A stretch of DNA of 64,000 nucleotides from Rhizobium hidalgonense (GCF_002914525.1 NZ_LODW01000011.1:124001-188000), one strand, 5' to 3'. Positions 33,155 to 42,909 are shown, counted from the stretch's first letter. Program-made: numbers and translations. Notes: generated by a model not told the origin, from the letters alone.

Positions 33155-34342
33155 TTAATCGTTCGCGGTGACCTTGACGCCAAGCACCGAAGGAATGGTG
33201 TTTGGCGCACCCATGGCCGCGCCGATGATCATCGGAAACGGAACGGGTTTTTCCGGTGCGGCGCTGATCGTCAGGTTTTTCGGCCCGTCGAGATAGGCGT
33301 TGACGGCAGCCGACACCTGGTTCTGCAATTCCGGCAGGTTGAGCTGCGCCATCATCATCGGCACAAGACCTTTCAGCGATTGCGTCAGTTGGTCGCCCGT
33401 GACCCCCTGCTGCGCGCCGGCATAGTCGAGCGCCTTCTTGGTGATCGAGGCATCGTCGAAACGGATCGAGGCGCTGTTGAACGTCAGTTGCTGCATCAGC
33501 CCCAACATCGCAAGGCCGGCGGCCTGGTTGGCCTCTTCCTTGTTCGGATTGGCCTCGGCCGTCTTCACCGCCTCCTGCAACGACTTGACGAAGGCGAGTG
33601 TATAGCCGGAGAAGTCGACGGCGATATTCAGCCGGCCGATGTTTTTGAAGTCGAAAGCGTATTCGTCGACGGCAATCTTGCCGCTTTCGACTTCCCAGCT
33701 GCCCTTCATCGTCACCGCGCCGTCGAGCGTGGCCAGCCCGAGTTTCTCGATTGCCTCCTTCGCGCTTGCATCCTCGACCTGCGACAGGTCGGCTTTCAGG
33801 CCGGCGACATTGGCGTCATAGGTAAATCCGCCATCCTGGCGCTCGAGGTTCGACTCGATGCCTTCGATGGCAAACACGTCCTTGCCCTTGATGTTGACGG
33901 CGATCGGCCCGGTGCTGACGGTCTCATAGAGGAGGATGTCGTTCAGCGTGTCGCCGGTAGCATTGGCCGGAATCGTCAGGCCAGCAATCTCGATGTCCTT
34001 TGCGGAAAACCGTCCTTCTTCCTGGCTCATGTCGATATCCGGGAAAGAGACTGATTTAGCGTGGTAGCCGCCGCCTTCGGTTTCCTCGACCCCCTCGAAG
34101 GTGAGCTCGCCGATCTTCAGAGTTTCGCCGGGCAGGTTCGCGTATCCCACCTGGACGCCTGTCGCCGTGACCGTATCGCCATCGACATCAGCCTTTTCGA
34201 AGGTGATGACCGTGCCGCCGGCACTGGTGGCGGCATTGAGCTTCTTCATCATATCAGCGCCGTCAAGCGCGAAGGAGGGGCCGGCCAGGGCCAGGAAGGC
34301 GGTGCTTGCCATCATCAGGCGGTGATTGCGCGTAAGCTTCAT
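33155..34342 (-). CDS. Exported protein of unknown function
   Basis: The 395-residue protein begins with a clear signal peptide (basic MKLTRNHRL, then a hydrophobic core, cleavage after PSFA). The mature part is rich in beta strands and Gly/Thr/Asp, with repeated patterns such as GDTVTATGVQVGYANLPGE, KSVSFPDIDM and AKDIEIAGLTIP. This suggests a repetitive periplasmic beta fold (DUF2125-like proteins look similar). The C-terminal part has Met/Leu-rich helices. Function unknown. It is transcribed alone, leftward. Confidence 0.65.
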   Translation of the reverse strand: MKLTRNHRLMMASTAFLALAGPSFALDGADMMKKLNAATSAGGTVITFEKADVDGDTVTATGVQVGYANLPGETLKIGELTFEGVEETEGGGYHAKSVSFPDIDMSQEEGRFSAKDIEIAGLTIPANATGDTLNDILLYETVSTGPIAVNIKGKDVFAIEGIESNLERQDGGFTYDANVAGLKADLSQVEDASAKEAIEKLGLATLDGAVTMKGSWEVESGKIAVDEYAFDFKNIGRLNIAVDFSGYTLAFVKSLQEAVKTAEANPNKEEANQAAGLAMLGLMQQLTFNSASIRFDDASITKKALDYAGAQQGVTGDQLTQSLKGLVPMMMAQLNLPELQNQVSAAVNAYLDGPKNLTISAAPEKPVPFPMIIGAAMGAPNTIPSVLGVKVTAND

Positions 34343-34703
34343 GGAGATATCCTTATGGAAGGTAGCTATGAGATTGCGAAATTCCCGGACATATCCTTGC
34401 CGCTCTCAGGCGTGAGAGGCGGCTGGAAAGTCACGGTTGCTGGGCGGCTAATTTGGGGGTGAGGAGATCAGGCTCTTTCGGAACCGTCGGATTAAAGAGA
34501 CGTGGCCAACCTTCCAACGGGGATGGATGACAGCATTTTCTCTATCATGGGTAGTTTTACGGCTCATCATCCCACATAAAGTGTATTCCTTCGATTCTTT
34601 CAAGCCCACGAATCCGTATACCAGCGAAATCAATCGCCGGAATTTTTGTGCGGTTTTCAACGCCCTACGTGCATCACGTCAATTCGCCTGGCTTCGAGCT
34701 TCA
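34343..34703. other. Intergenic stretch without recognisable gene
   Basis: No reading frame with convincing coding character or RNA gene is seen in the first 360 bases upstream of the exported-protein gene. The region becomes AT-rich towards 34700, where the candidate GntR operator begins. Confidence 0.5.
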
Positions 34704-34725
34704 ACTAATATATTTGTATTTTAGT
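34704..34725. promoter_or_regulatory. Candidate GntR operator, site A (two overlapping copies)
   Basis: ACTAATATATTTGT (34704-34717) matches the 14-bp motif ACTAGTATATTAGT at 12 positions. An overlapping copy, ATTTGTATTTTAGT (34712-34725), matches at 11. Together they form ACT...AGT over 22 bp, about 135 bases upstream of the EamA gene. The same motif precedes three other units of the locus. Confidence 0.5.
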
Positions 34726-34858
34726 ATGGACGGTGACTAATGGATCGCGATAAGACCACGTTATAGACAGATAGCGGATGCAGAACGCTGGTCGGCGCGC
34801 AGCCGTATCGAGTGGCCGATATGGCGTGGCCTGCATTGGTTCATTCAGGAGAAGCGTG

Positions 34859-35734
34859 ATGCAGCCCGGTCGCACTGGCCTCGCCGTCTGCATGATGGTG
34901 GCCGCAGCCTTTTTGAACAGTCTCGACGCGATCATCGTGCGCTTGCTGGCCGGCGACGTGCATCCATTGATGATCGGCTTTTTCCGGTCGTTTTTCGGAC
35001 TTCTTGCCGTCTCGCCGTGGATCGTGTCCAGGGTCAGCCTGAAAGCCTCACCCTATCGTGTTCTGCATGTCGTACGGGCGGGTCTGAAGCTTGCCTCACT
35101 GGTTGCCTTGTTCATCGCATTTGCGCATGCGCCACTCGCCGATGCCACGGCGATCAATTTCACCATGCCGATGTTTCTCGTTCTCGGTGCGTGGCTTGTG
35201 CTCAAGGAACGTGTCGGCGTCGCCAGCGTCGCCGGCATCGTCGCAGGCTTTATCGGCGTCATGATCGTCATTCGCCCCGGAGCGTCCGGTTTCGATCAAT
35301 GGCTGCTTTTTGCGCTGGCAGGAGCGGTTTTGACGGCGGCGAGCCAGCTGATGCTGCGGCGGATGGCGTTGAGGGATAGTGCGGACCGGCTGGTTGCATG
35401 GAATCTGATAGCGACGGTGCCGCTTGGCCTGATCGTCATGCTGCCGATTTGGTCCATGCCGAGCTGGAGCCAGCTCGGGCTGCTTGCCATGCAGGGGGCA
35501 CTCGGTGCACTGAACATGACGCTGATTACGCGCGCCTTCGGTATGGCGGCGGCAAGCGTTCTGGCACCGCTCGACTTTCTCCGGCTGCCGGTCGTTGCAC
35601 TGATGGCCTTCGTATTTTTCGCCGAAGTTCCGGCTGCGCAGATGTGGATTGGAGCGGCGGTCATCATCGGCGCGACCATTATCGCGACGGGCGGCATGGC
35701 GTGGCGGCGAAAGCCCCCGGTTGGCAAGAGCTGA
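34859..35734 (+). CDS. EamA-family (DMT) transporter
   Basis: The ATG at 34859 follows AGGAGAAG and gives 291 residues with about ten hydrophobic helices in two EamA halves. The second half shows LGALNMTLITRAFGMAAAS and LAPLDFLRLPVVALMAFVFF, typical of the drug/metabolite transporter superfamily. Members export amino acids, nucleosides or related metabolites, and some import. Its upstream operator-like site suggests it belongs to the sugar-acid regulon. Substrate unknown. Confidence 0.85.
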   Translation: MQPGRTGLAVCMMVAAAFLNSLDAIIVRLLAGDVHPLMIGFFRSFFGLLAVSPWIVSRVSLKASPYRVLHVVRAGLKLASLVALFIAFAHAPLADATAINFTMPMFLVLGAWLVLKERVGVASVAGIVAGFIGVMIVIRPGASGFDQWLLFALAGAVLTAASQLMLRRMALRDSADRLVAWNLIATVPLGLIVMLPIWSMPSWSQLGLLAMQGALGALNMTLITRAFGMAAASVLAPLDFLRLPVVALMAFVFFAEVPAAQMWIGAAVIIGATIIATGGMAWRRKPPVGKS

Positions 35735-35772
35735 CGATTTTCAGAAAGGGGGTTCACAAAAATTCTAGATGC

Positions 35773-35786
35773 ACTAATATTTCAGT
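35773..35786. promoter_or_regulatory. Candidate GntR operator, site B
   Basis: ACTAATATTTCAGT lies 80 bases before the ABC permease start. It shares 11 of 14 positions with site D (ACTAGTATATTAGT) and is near-palindromic (ACT...AGT). It is assigned to the GntR regulator encoded at 40311-41030 because the same motif flanks that gene. Confidence 0.5.
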
Positions 35787-35865
35787 TTGCCGTCGGAGGT
35801 GTGTGACGAGCAGGATGCGATGACCAGGCTAACGGTCCCTATGGGTTTCACTCGGGAGGAGTGGC

Positions 35866-36780
35866 ATGAAGAGTTTCATCGGCAAACGTGCGATCGCCAG
35901 CGGCGTATCGCTGGTGGTGCTTATCGTCATCGTCTTCTTCCTGTCCCGGCTGACCGGCGATCCGACCAACCTCTACCTGCCGATTGATGCGACCACGGAA
36001 ATGCGCCAGCAGTTCCGTGAAATGAACGGGTTCAACGACCCGTTGATTATCCAGTTCGGCCGTTATGTCTTAGATCTCGCACAGGGCAACTTCGGCCAGT
36101 CGCTGCGCCAAGCCCGTCCCGCCATGGATGTCGTGCTCGAGGCCTTCGTCTGGACCTTCTGGCTCGCTGTCATCACCATGGCGCTGGTCACGGTCGCTGC
36201 GATCGTCATTGGTTCGCTCGCGGCGTTTCGCGTCGGCGGCGTCTTCGACCGTCTTGCCACTTTCTTCTCGCTGATCGGCGCTGCGGCCCCGGATTTCTGG
36301 CTTGCCATCGTGGCAATCGTCATTTTCGCCGTCAAACTGCATGTCCTGCCGACATCGGGAACGGGAACTTTCTGGCACTGGGTGCTACCGGTCAGCGTGC
36401 TGTTCATCCGTCCCTTCGGCCTGATCCTGCAGGTGGTGCGCGGTTCGATGATTAGCGTTCTGTCGTCCGCCTATGTGAAGACGGCTCGCGCCAAGGGCGT
36501 CCGTTCGAACTCGATCATCTTCGTTCACGGGCTGCGCAACGCCATGCTGCCGGTGATCACCGTCATCGGCGACCAGGCGGCCGCCATCCTGAACGGTGCC
36601 GTTGTCGTCGAGACGGTGTTTGGTTTTCCTGGAATCGGCAAGCTGATGATCGATTCCATCCTGCTTCGCGATTTCGCCGTGGTGCTGGCCGTCATCATGG
36701 TCTCGGCGCTGGCGATCTTCATCATGAACCTGCTGATCGACATCGCTTATGCGCTGCTTGATCCGCGTATCCGGTATTGA
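35866..36780 (+). CDS. ABC permease, DppB/OppB type
   Basis: The 304-residue inner-membrane protein begins after GGAGGAGTGGC. It has the BPD_transp_1 layout: an N-terminal helix, a large periplasmic loop (FREMNGFNDPLIIQFGRYV is the family pattern), then five helices. The EAA loop lies near YVKTARAKGVRSNSIIFVHGLRNA, and ETVFGFPGIGKLM near the C-terminus is diagnostic of peptide/nickel/opine-type importers. It is the first gene of a four-gene transport and dehydrogenase operon. The binding protein lies 10 kb downstream. Confidence 0.9.
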   Translation: MKSFIGKRAIASGVSLVVLIVIVFFLSRLTGDPTNLYLPIDATTEMRQQFREMNGFNDPLIIQFGRYVLDLAQGNFGQSLRQARPAMDVVLEAFVWTFWLAVITMALVTVAAIVIGSLAAFRVGGVFDRLATFFSLIGAAAPDFWLAIVAIVIFAVKLHVLPTSGTGTFWHWVLPVSVLFIRPFGLILQVVRGSMISVLSSAYVKTARAKGVRSNSIIFVHGLRNAMLPVITVIGDQAAAILNGAVVVETVFGFPGIGKLMIDSILLRDFAVVLAVIMVSALAIFIMNLLIDIAYALLDPRIRY

Positions 36781-36783
36781 GCG

Positions 36784-37710
36784 ATGACGATGACCGACAC
36801 GCAGATCCTCGTCGACAAAAAACCGAGCGGCCCGATCGGGCGTTGGCTGACCATGCTGTGGGCCGACAAGCTGGCGTTCTTTGCCGCTCTTTTCCTCCTG
36901 ATCGTTCTTCTCTGTGCGCTGTTTGGCCCGCTTCTGCTGGAGAGCATCGCCACCAAGCAGAACCTGCGGGGCCGAAACGCGCCGCCCTTCGATATCACCC
37001 GGGGGTTGCTTTACGTCCTTGGAGCCGATGCGCTGGGCCGGCCGCTGCTTGCCCGCGTCATCGTGGCGGCACAGAATACCATCCTGGTTGCCGCGGCGGC
37101 GGTGCTTGCATCCTCTGTCGTCGGCACGGGCCTGGGACTGGTGGCTGGTTACAGCCGCTCTTCCGCCGCTCAATGGATCATGCGCCTCGGCGACGTCATC
37201 ATGTCTTTTCCGTCGCTGCTTCTGGCGGTGATCGTGCTCTATATGCTCGAACCCTCGGTCACCAATATCGTCATCGTCCTGGCGATCACCCGCATTCCCA
37301 TCTATCTGCGCACCACCCGCGCCGAAGTGCTTGAGGTGCGCGAGCGAATGTTCGTGCAGGCTGCGAAGGTCATGGGAGCATCCTATTGGCGCATTGTCTT
37401 CCATCACATCCTGCCGGTGATCTTTCCGACGCTGGTGACCATCGCGACGCTTGATTTCGCCTTCGTCATGCTGGCGGAATCCTCGCTGTCCTTCCTTGGG
37501 ATCGGCATTCAGGCGCCTGAAATCACCTGGGGCCTCATGGTTGCCCAAGGCCGACCCTATCTCACCAATGCCTGGTGGCTGTCCTTCTGGCCGGGCCTTG
37601 CGATCATCCTGACGACGCTGTCGCTGAACCTTCTGTCGAACTGGCTGCGCATTGCGCTCGATCCGACGCAACGCTGGCGCCTTGAAATGAGGGGCAGAAA
37701 AAATGGCTGA
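36784..37710 (+). CDS. ABC permease, DppC/OppC type
   Basis: The 308-residue partner permease has a cytoplasmic N-terminus and the OppC_N helix (LAFFAALFLLIVLLCALFGPL). It then has GADALGRPLLARVIVAAQNT (family GTDxxGRD, with Ala-Leu substitutions), the EAA-type loop QAAKVMGASYWRIVFHHILP and the C-terminal ITWGLMVAQGRPYL. It forms a heterodimer with the DppB-type protein. It starts four bases after the preceding stop and overlaps the ATPase gene by eight. Confidence 0.9.
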   Translation: MTMTDTQILVDKKPSGPIGRWLTMLWADKLAFFAALFLLIVLLCALFGPLLLESIATKQNLRGRNAPPFDITRGLLYVLGADALGRPLLARVIVAAQNTILVAAAAVLASSVVGTGLGLVAGYSRSSAAQWIMRLGDVIMSFPSLLLAVIVLYMLEPSVTNIVIVLAITRIPIYLRTTRAEVLEVRERMFVQAAKVMGASYWRIVFHHILPVIFPTLVTIATLDFAFVMLAESSLSFLGIGIQAPEITWGLMVAQGRPYLTNAWWLSFWPGLAIILTTLSLNLLSNWLRIALDPTQRWRLEMRGRKNG

Positions 37711-39337
37711 ACATCTTCTGGAAGTGCGTGACCTCTCGGTCGAGTTCCACACGATCGGTGGCACCGTCAAGGCGGTGCAGGATGTCAGCTGGCATCTCGA
37801 TCGCGGCGAGACGCTGGCAATCCTCGGGGAAAGCGGTTCGGGAAAGTCCGTATCCGCCTCGGCGATCATGAACCTGATCGACATGCCACCCGGCAAGATC
37901 ACCAGCGGCACCATTCTGCTCAAAGGGCGCGACATGCTAAAGATGACGTCCGAGGAGCGGCGTTCGATCAACGGCGCCAAGATCGCCATGATCTTTCAGG
38001 ACCCGCTGGCCCATCTCAACCCGGTCTACACGGTCGGCTGGCAAATCACCGAAATGATGACCACACATGGTCGGTCTGCCGAGCAAGCCCGTGCCAGGGC
38101 GCTGGAACTCCTGCAGCGGGTCGGCATAACCGATCCGCAGGCGGCGACGCGAAAATATCCGTTCCAGTTCTCCGGCGGGCAGCGGCAACGCCTGATGATC
38201 GCCATGGCGATCGCGTGCAAGCCCGACATCCTGATTGCCGATGAACCCACCACCGCGCTCGATGTTACGGTGCAGGCGCAGGTGCTCGAACTTCTGCAGG
38301 AATTGCAGCAGGAAACCGGAATGGGCCTGCTGCTGATCACCCACGATCTCGGCGTCGTTGCGGAAATCGCCGACCGGGTCGTGGTGATGAATTCCGGCTG
38401 CATTGTCGAAACGGGCAATGCGGCCGAAGTCTATCGCAATCCGCAGCACCCCTATACGAAGAAGCTGATTGCCGCCGCACCCGGCAAGGGCGCGATGGCG
38501 CACGAGCGTGACCGGCAGGGCGAACCGCTGCTGCGCGCCACCGGCTTGAAGAAGAGTTTTGGCGCATTCCAGGCGCTAAAGGGCGTCGACCTCGTCATCA
38601 TGCCAGGCGAAACCGTTGCCGTTGTCGGCGAGAGCGGTTCCGGCAAGTCGACGCTTGCCCGGGCGATCGTTCGCCTCGATGATCCGCAGGAGGGCCAGGT
38701 CCTCTACCGCGGCAACGATCTGCTGGCGATGAGTCCAAGGGAAATATTCGGGCTGCGTCGCGATCTGCAGATGGTCTTTCAGGACCCGACCCAGTCACTG
38801 AACCCGCGAATGAGCGTATTCCGGTTGATTTCCGAGGCCTGGCTCATTCACCCCGATATCCTGCCGAAAGCAAGGTGGAAGGAGAGGGTGGCCGAGTTGC
38901 TGGTCAAGGTTGGCCTGAAGCCGGATATGGCAGACCGGTATCCGCATCAATTTTCCGGCGGCCAGCGCCAGCGCATCGCGATTGCCCGCGCGCTTGCGAT
39001 GGAGCCGAAACTGATCATCTGCGACGAGGCGGTTTCGGCGCTCGACGTGTCGATCCAGGCGCAGGTGATTGCCTTGCTCGAGGGCCTGCGCCGCGAATTC
39101 GGTCTGTCCTACCTTTTCATCGCACACGACCTGCCGGTGGTCCGCGATTTCGCCGACCGTGTCATCGTCATGAAGGCCGGCGAGATCGTCGAGGAGGGGT
39201 CGGTCGCCCAGATCTTCGACGCGCCCGCCCATCCCTACACCCGGGCGCTTCTTGCCGCCAGCCTCGATCCCGATCCGAAGATCCAGGCCAGGCGCCGCGC
39301 CGCACGTCATGAACAGGAAGGACTCGTTTCCGCATGA
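37703..39337 (+). CDS. Fused dual ABC ATPase, DppD-DppF type
   Basis: The 544-residue protein carries two complete nucleotide-binding domains. Walker A GESGSGKS occurs at 42-49 and 309-316, and SGGQRQR signatures and Walker B (DILIADEPTTALD and LIICDEAVSALD) occur twice. Each half ends with the oligopeptide-type HPYTKKLIAAAPG or HPYTRALLAASL tail. The fusion replaces the separate DppD and DppF subunits. In the second Walker B region, EAVSALD has Ala-Val where EPTS is usual; the catalytic Glu remains. It overlaps both neighbours. Confidence 0.92.
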   Translation: MAEHLLEVRDLSVEFHTIGGTVKAVQDVSWHLDRGETLAILGESGSGKSVSASAIMNLIDMPPGKITSGTILLKGRDMLKMTSEERRSINGAKIAMIFQDPLAHLNPVYTVGWQITEMMTTHGRSAEQARARALELLQRVGITDPQAATRKYPFQFSGGQRQRLMIAMAIACKPDILIADEPTTALDVTVQAQVLELLQELQQETGMGLLLITHDLGVVAEIADRVVVMNSGCIVETGNAAEVYRNPQHPYTKKLIAAAPGKGAMAHERDRQGEPLLRATGLKKSFGAFQALKGVDLVIMPGETVAVVGESGSGKSTLARAIVRLDDPQEGQVLYRGNDLLAMSPREIFGLRRDLQMVFQDPTQSLNPRMSVFRLISEAWLIHPDILPKARWKERVAELLVKVGLKPDMADRYPHQFSGGQRQRIAIARALAMEPKLIICDEAVSALDVSIQAQVIALLEGLRREFGLSYLFIAHDLPVVRDFADRVIVMKAGEIVEEGSVAQIFDAPAHPYTRALLAASLDPDPKIQARRRAARHEQEGLVSA

Positions 39338-40281
39338 AACCCGATGTCATCGTCGCCTATCCGCTCCGGCCCCGTCAGATGGCAATGCTGGAGGAGACCT
39401 ATATGCTGCACCGGCTGGATCTTGTAGAAGGCGAGGAACGGGATGCGCTGCTTCAGAAAGCCGGCCCGATCTGCACGGCCCTGGTCTGCAATGGCCATGT
39501 GACGATCGACGAAGCCCTGCTTACGAAATTACCGGCACTGAAGCTGGCCGCGTGTTCCTCGGCCGGCTACGATCAGATGGATGTCGGGGCGATGACGCGG
39601 CGCGGCATCAAGCTCACCAACACCTCCGAGGTGCTTTGCGACGATGTTGCCGATATGGCGCTGCTTCTGATGCTGGCGGCGCGCCGTCGCCTGCCGGAAG
39701 GCGATCGTTATGTGCGTTCCGGTGACTGGGGGCGGAAAGGCATGATGCCGCTGACGACGTCGACCGCGGGCAAAAGGGCCGGCATCGTCGGTCTCGGGCG
39801 CATAGGCATGGCGATTGCCAGGCGATGCGAGGCTGTCGGGCTGACGGTCGGCTATTATGGGCGGACGAAAAAGGCCGATAACGAGTTTGCCTATTTCGCC
39901 GACCCGGTAAAACTGGCCGACTGGGCCGATATCCTGATCGTGGCGACGCCGGGCGGGCCCTCGACCGAAGGGTTGATTTCGGCCGAAGTGCTGAATGCGC
40001 TCGGACCGGCTGGCAGCTTCATCAACATTGCCCGCGGCACCGTGGTCGATGAGCCGGCCTTGATCGCGGCCCTGCAGCAAGGGCGGATCGCTTCGGCCGG
40101 CATCGATGTCTACCTGAACGAGCCCAATCCCGATCCGCGCCTGGCAGCCCTCGATAACGTCGTGCTCTATCCCCATCACGCCAGCGGTACCGAGGAAACG
40201 CGCGACAGGATGGCACAATTGACGGTCGACAACCTTGCCGCCTTCTTCGCAGGCAGGCCGCTGCTGACGCCGGTCAATTGA
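39334..40281 (+). CDS. D-2-hydroxyacid dehydrogenase (NAD(P)-dependent)
   Basis: The 315-residue enzyme has the D-2-hydroxyacid dehydrogenase pattern: Rossmann motif GIVGLGRIGMAIARR, the substrate-binding Arg in NIARGTVVDE, Glu in NEPNPDP and a catalytic His in LYPHHASGTEET. In most glyoxylate/hydroxypyruvate reductases the last motif is TPHIGSAT, so HHASGTEE places this in the HHASGT subgroup. It could reduce tartronate semialdehyde, glyoxylate or hydroxypyruvate, the kind of product an aldolase in this locus would release. It is the last gene of the ABC operon, with a four-base overlap. Confidence 0.85.
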   Translation: MKPDVIVAYPLRPRQMAMLEETYMLHRLDLVEGEERDALLQKAGPICTALVCNGHVTIDEALLTKLPALKLAACSSAGYDQMDVGAMTRRGIKLTNTSEVLCDDVADMALLLMLAARRRLPEGDRYVRSGDWGRKGMMPLTTSTAGKRAGIVGLGRIGMAIARRCEAVGLTVGYYGRTKKADNEFAYFADPVKLADWADILIVATPGGPSTEGLISAEVLNALGPAGSFINIARGTVVDEPALIAALQQGRIASAGIDVYLNEPNPDPRLAALDNVVLYPHHASGTEETRDRMAQLTVDNLAAFFAGRPLLTPVN

Positions 40282-40310
40282 GTCTGGCGCAAACCCGCGG
40301 CGCGGCCAGA

Positions 40311-41030
40311 TTATACGAAGTAATCGGGGAACTCCTTCCTGAGTTCTTCGACTTTTGCGACGGTCTGGCTGAGGTGCTCACGGATCGCATCGACGGCACC
40401 CTGTTCGTCGCGGGCGGCAATTGCGTCGATGATGGCGTGGTGACCATCGAGGATGCTCATGATCTTGCCCTTCTCGGGCAGATGCAGACGACGAATGCGC
40501 TCGAGATGACCGGACCGCTCACGAACCAGCTGATGCAGGCTGCTGCGCTTGGCGCCGGCGAACAATGTCTGGTGAAAGAGCTCGTCGAGCTCCTGAAAAA
40601 TGGCAATCTGATCGACGTCGTCAGCGACGGCCGACTGCATTTTGATGATCGAGCGGGCTCGGGTGATGACGCTCGGATCGAGATCCGGATCGGTCGCGAG
40701 ACGGCGGCAGACTTCCGATTCCAGTGCGACGCGAAGGAAATGCGCCTCGTAAATTTGCAGGACATCGATCCTGGTCACCACAGTGCGGGATTGCGGATAA
40801 ATGCGAACCAGGCCTTCCTGTTTGAGGAGTTGCAGCGCGTCACGAATGGGAGTCTGGCTGACTTCATAGGTCTCGGTAAGCTCAGTGCGTGACAACGTGG
40901 TGTCCGGCGGCAGCTGAATGGTGATGATGCGTTTTCTGAGATCATCATAGACCCGCTGGACCGTGCTGCCGGCGGCGGCTGGAAAACCGGGTGCGATCAG
41001 GCCGAAAGTGGAGGCGAACTGGGAATTCAT
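40311..41030 (-). CDS. GntR family regulator, FCD (FadR-type) subfamily
   Basis: The start at 41030 (MNSQFAST...) lies nine bases after AAAGGA and gives 239 residues. An upstream ATG at 41039 abuts that ribosome site. The winged HTH (VYDDLRKRIITIQLPPDTTLSR, then VSQTPIRDALQLLKQEGLV) is followed by an all-helical FCD domain with candidate metal/effector ligands (FHQTLFAG, HLERIRRLHL, LDGHHAIIDAI). Such regulators respond to carboxylate or sugar-acid effectors. It is divergent from the dehydratase operon and convergent with the ABC operon. The 14-bp motif between it and the dehydratase gene is its most likely operator. Confidence 0.9.
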   Translation of the reverse strand: MNSQFASTFGLIAPGFPAAAGSTVQRVYDDLRKRIITIQLPPDTTLSRTELTETYEVSQTPIRDALQLLKQEGLVRIYPQSRTVVTRIDVLQIYEAHFLRVALESEVCRRLATDPDLDPSVITRARSIIKMQSAVADDVDQIAIFQELDELFHQTLFAGAKRSSLHQLVRERSGHLERIRRLHLPEKGKIMSILDGHHAIIDAIAARDEQGAVDAIREHLSQTVAKVEELRKEFPDYFV

Positions 41031-41113
41031 GTGGGGCATTCCTTTCACACCACTCATAGCTTTGCGTGGCCTAATGCACAAGAATACAAAGTTGCCGTTG
41101 ATATATATGGAAA

Positions 41114-41127
41114 ACTAAAATATCAGT
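41114..41127. promoter_or_regulatory. Candidate GntR operator, site C
   Basis: ACTAAAATATCAGT lies in the 142-bp divergent region, 46 bases before the dehydratase GTG and 84 bases before the regulator ATG. It matches site D at 11 of 14 positions. Its position allows control of both the catabolic operon and the regulator itself. Confidence 0.55.
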
Positions 41128-41172
41128 TAGAACGGCGTCGCGGAGGAGCGCGCAAAATATGGGAGAAAAGCC

Positions 41173-42909
41173 GTGACCGCTGGAAAAACTTACGAGCAAT
41201 TGCGGTCGGCCCGATGGATGCTGCCGGATGATCAGCGCTCGTTCGGTCATCGGTCGCGGACCATGCAGATGGGTTATGCGCCGGAGGATTGGCAGGGAAA
41301 GCCGATCATTGCCGTCATCAACACCTGGTCCGATGCCCAGCCGTGCCACATGCATTTCCGCGAGCGCGCCGAATGGGTGAAGCGGGGCATTCTTCAGGCG
41401 GGCGGGTTTCCCATGGAGTTGCCGGCGCTTTCCCTTTCCGAAAATTTCGTCAAGCCGACCACCATGCTCTATCGCAACATGCTGGCGATGGAGACCGAGG
41501 AACTGTTGCGCAGCCATCCTGTCGACGGCGCCGTTCTGATGGGTGGTTGCGACAAGACGACGCCGGGTCTTGTCATGGGCGCCGTCAGCATGGGCATTCC
41601 CTTTGTTTATTTGCCTGCCGGGCCCATGCTTCGCGGCAACTATGCCGGCAAGACGCTCGGCTCCGGGACCGACGGTTTCAAATATTGGGACGAGAGGCGT
41701 GCCGGCACGATCACCAAGGAGGAGTGGCAGGGCATCGAAGGCGGGATTGCCCGCAGCTACGGCCATTGCATGACCATGGGCACGGCGTCGACGATGACGG
41801 CGATCGCCGAGGCCATGGGATTGACGCTGCCGGGCGCCTCCTCGATTCCGGCAGCCGACGCCAACCACCAGCGCATGTCGGCGGCCTGTGGCCGCCGGAT
41901 CATCGATATGGTGTGGGAGGACCTGAGGCCGGACCAGATCATCACACCCGCGGCGGTGCAAAATGCCGTCACGGTCGCCATGGCGACCGGCTGTTCCACC
42001 AATGCGATCATTCATCTGATCGCCATGGCGCGGCGCGCCGGCGTCCCCCTGGAACTCGATGACCTCGATCGCATCGGCCGCACGACACCGGTTCTGGCCA
42101 ACATCCGACCTTCCGGTTCGACCTACCTGATGGAGGATTTCTTCTATGCCGGTGGCTTGCGGGCGCTGATGAAGCAGCTTGGCGAAAAGCTTGATCCAAC
42201 CGCGATAACCGTCACGGGAAAACCGCTGGTGGACGGCCTCGACCAGGTGAAAATCTACAATGACGACGTTATCCGGCCATTGTCGAACCCGGTTTATCAC
42301 GAAGGCTCGCTGGCCGTGCTGAAGGGGAACCTGTGTCCCGATGGCGCGGTCATCAAACCAGCCGCCTGCGACCCGAAATTCCATCGCCATTGCGGCCCGG
42401 CGCTGGTCGCCGACAGCTATGCGGAGATGAAAAAGATCATCGACGATCCCGACTATCCGCTAACACCGGATACCGTGCTGGTGCTCCGCAATGCCGGCCC
42501 CCAGGGTGGGCCCGGCATGCCGGAATGGGGCATGATCCCGATGCCGAAGGCGCTGCTGAAGCTCGGCCTGCGCGACATGGTGCGCATCTCGGATGCCCGC
42601 ATGTCCGGAACCAGCTTTGGCGCCTGCGTTCTGCATGTTGCACCGGAATCCTACATCGGCGGCCCACTGGCATTGCTGAGAACGGGGGACATGGTCGAGC
42701 TTGATATTCCCTCACGCAGCCTCAATATGCTGGTTTCCGAAGAGGAGATCGCGGCGCGGCGTGCCGCCTGGGTGGCGCCGACGCGGCATTATGAGCGCGG
42801 TTATGGTTTCATGTTCTCCAGCCATATCGAGCAGGCCGATAAGGGCTGCGATTTCGACTTCCTGACGACGGAATTCGGTGGCAAGACGCCTGAGCCGGCT
42901 ATCAACTGA
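41173..42909 (+). CDS. IlvD/Edd-family sugar-acid dehydratase (aldonate dehydratase-like)
   Basis: The 578-residue protein begins at GTG after GGGAGA. It has the three Fe-S cysteines of the family at C58 (QPCHMH), C126 (GGCDKT) and C199 (GHCMTMGTAS). The catalytic Ser is S478 in MSGTSFG. These match the L-arabinonate dehydratase of R. leguminosarum (C59, C127, C200, S480 as I recall) offset by 1-2 residues. It would carry a [2Fe-2S] cluster and dehydrate an aldonate to a 2-keto-3-deoxy acid. It diverges in substrate-lining segments, so arabinonate is not assured. First gene of a four-gene operon. Confidence 0.88.
   Translation: MTAGKTYEQLRSARWMLPDDQRSFGHRSRTMQMGYAPEDWQGKPIIAVINTWSDAQPCHMHFRERAEWVKRGILQAGGFPMELPALSLSENFVKPTTMLYRNMLAMETEELLRSHPVDGAVLMGGCDKTTPGLVMGAVSMGIPFVYLPAGPMLRGNYAGKTLGSGTDGFKYWDERRAGTITKEEWQGIEGGIARSYGHCMTMGTASTMTAIAEAMGLTLPGASSIPAADANHQRMSAACGRRIIDMVWEDLRPDQIITPAAVQNAVTVAMATGCSTNAIIHLIAMARRAGVPLELDDLDRIGRTTPVLANIRPSGSTYLMEDFFYAGGLRALMKQLGEKLDPTAITVTGKPLVDGLDQVKIYNDDVIRPLSNPVYHEGSLAVLKGNLCPDGAVIKPAACDPKFHRHCGPALVADSYAEMKKIIDDPDYPLTPDTVLVLRNAGPQGGPGMPEWGMIPMPKALLKLGLRDMVRISDARMSGTSFGACVLHVAPESYIGGPLALLRTGDMVELDIPSRSLNMLVSEEEIAARRAAWVAPTRHYERGYGFMFSSHIEQADKGCDFDFLTTEFGGKTPEPAIN

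Noticed and set aside
41039..41081. Earlier starts of the GntR gene
   Set aside because: The ATG at 41039 abuts the ribosome site and the frame further upstream adds residues not expected before the HTH. 41030 has correct spacing.
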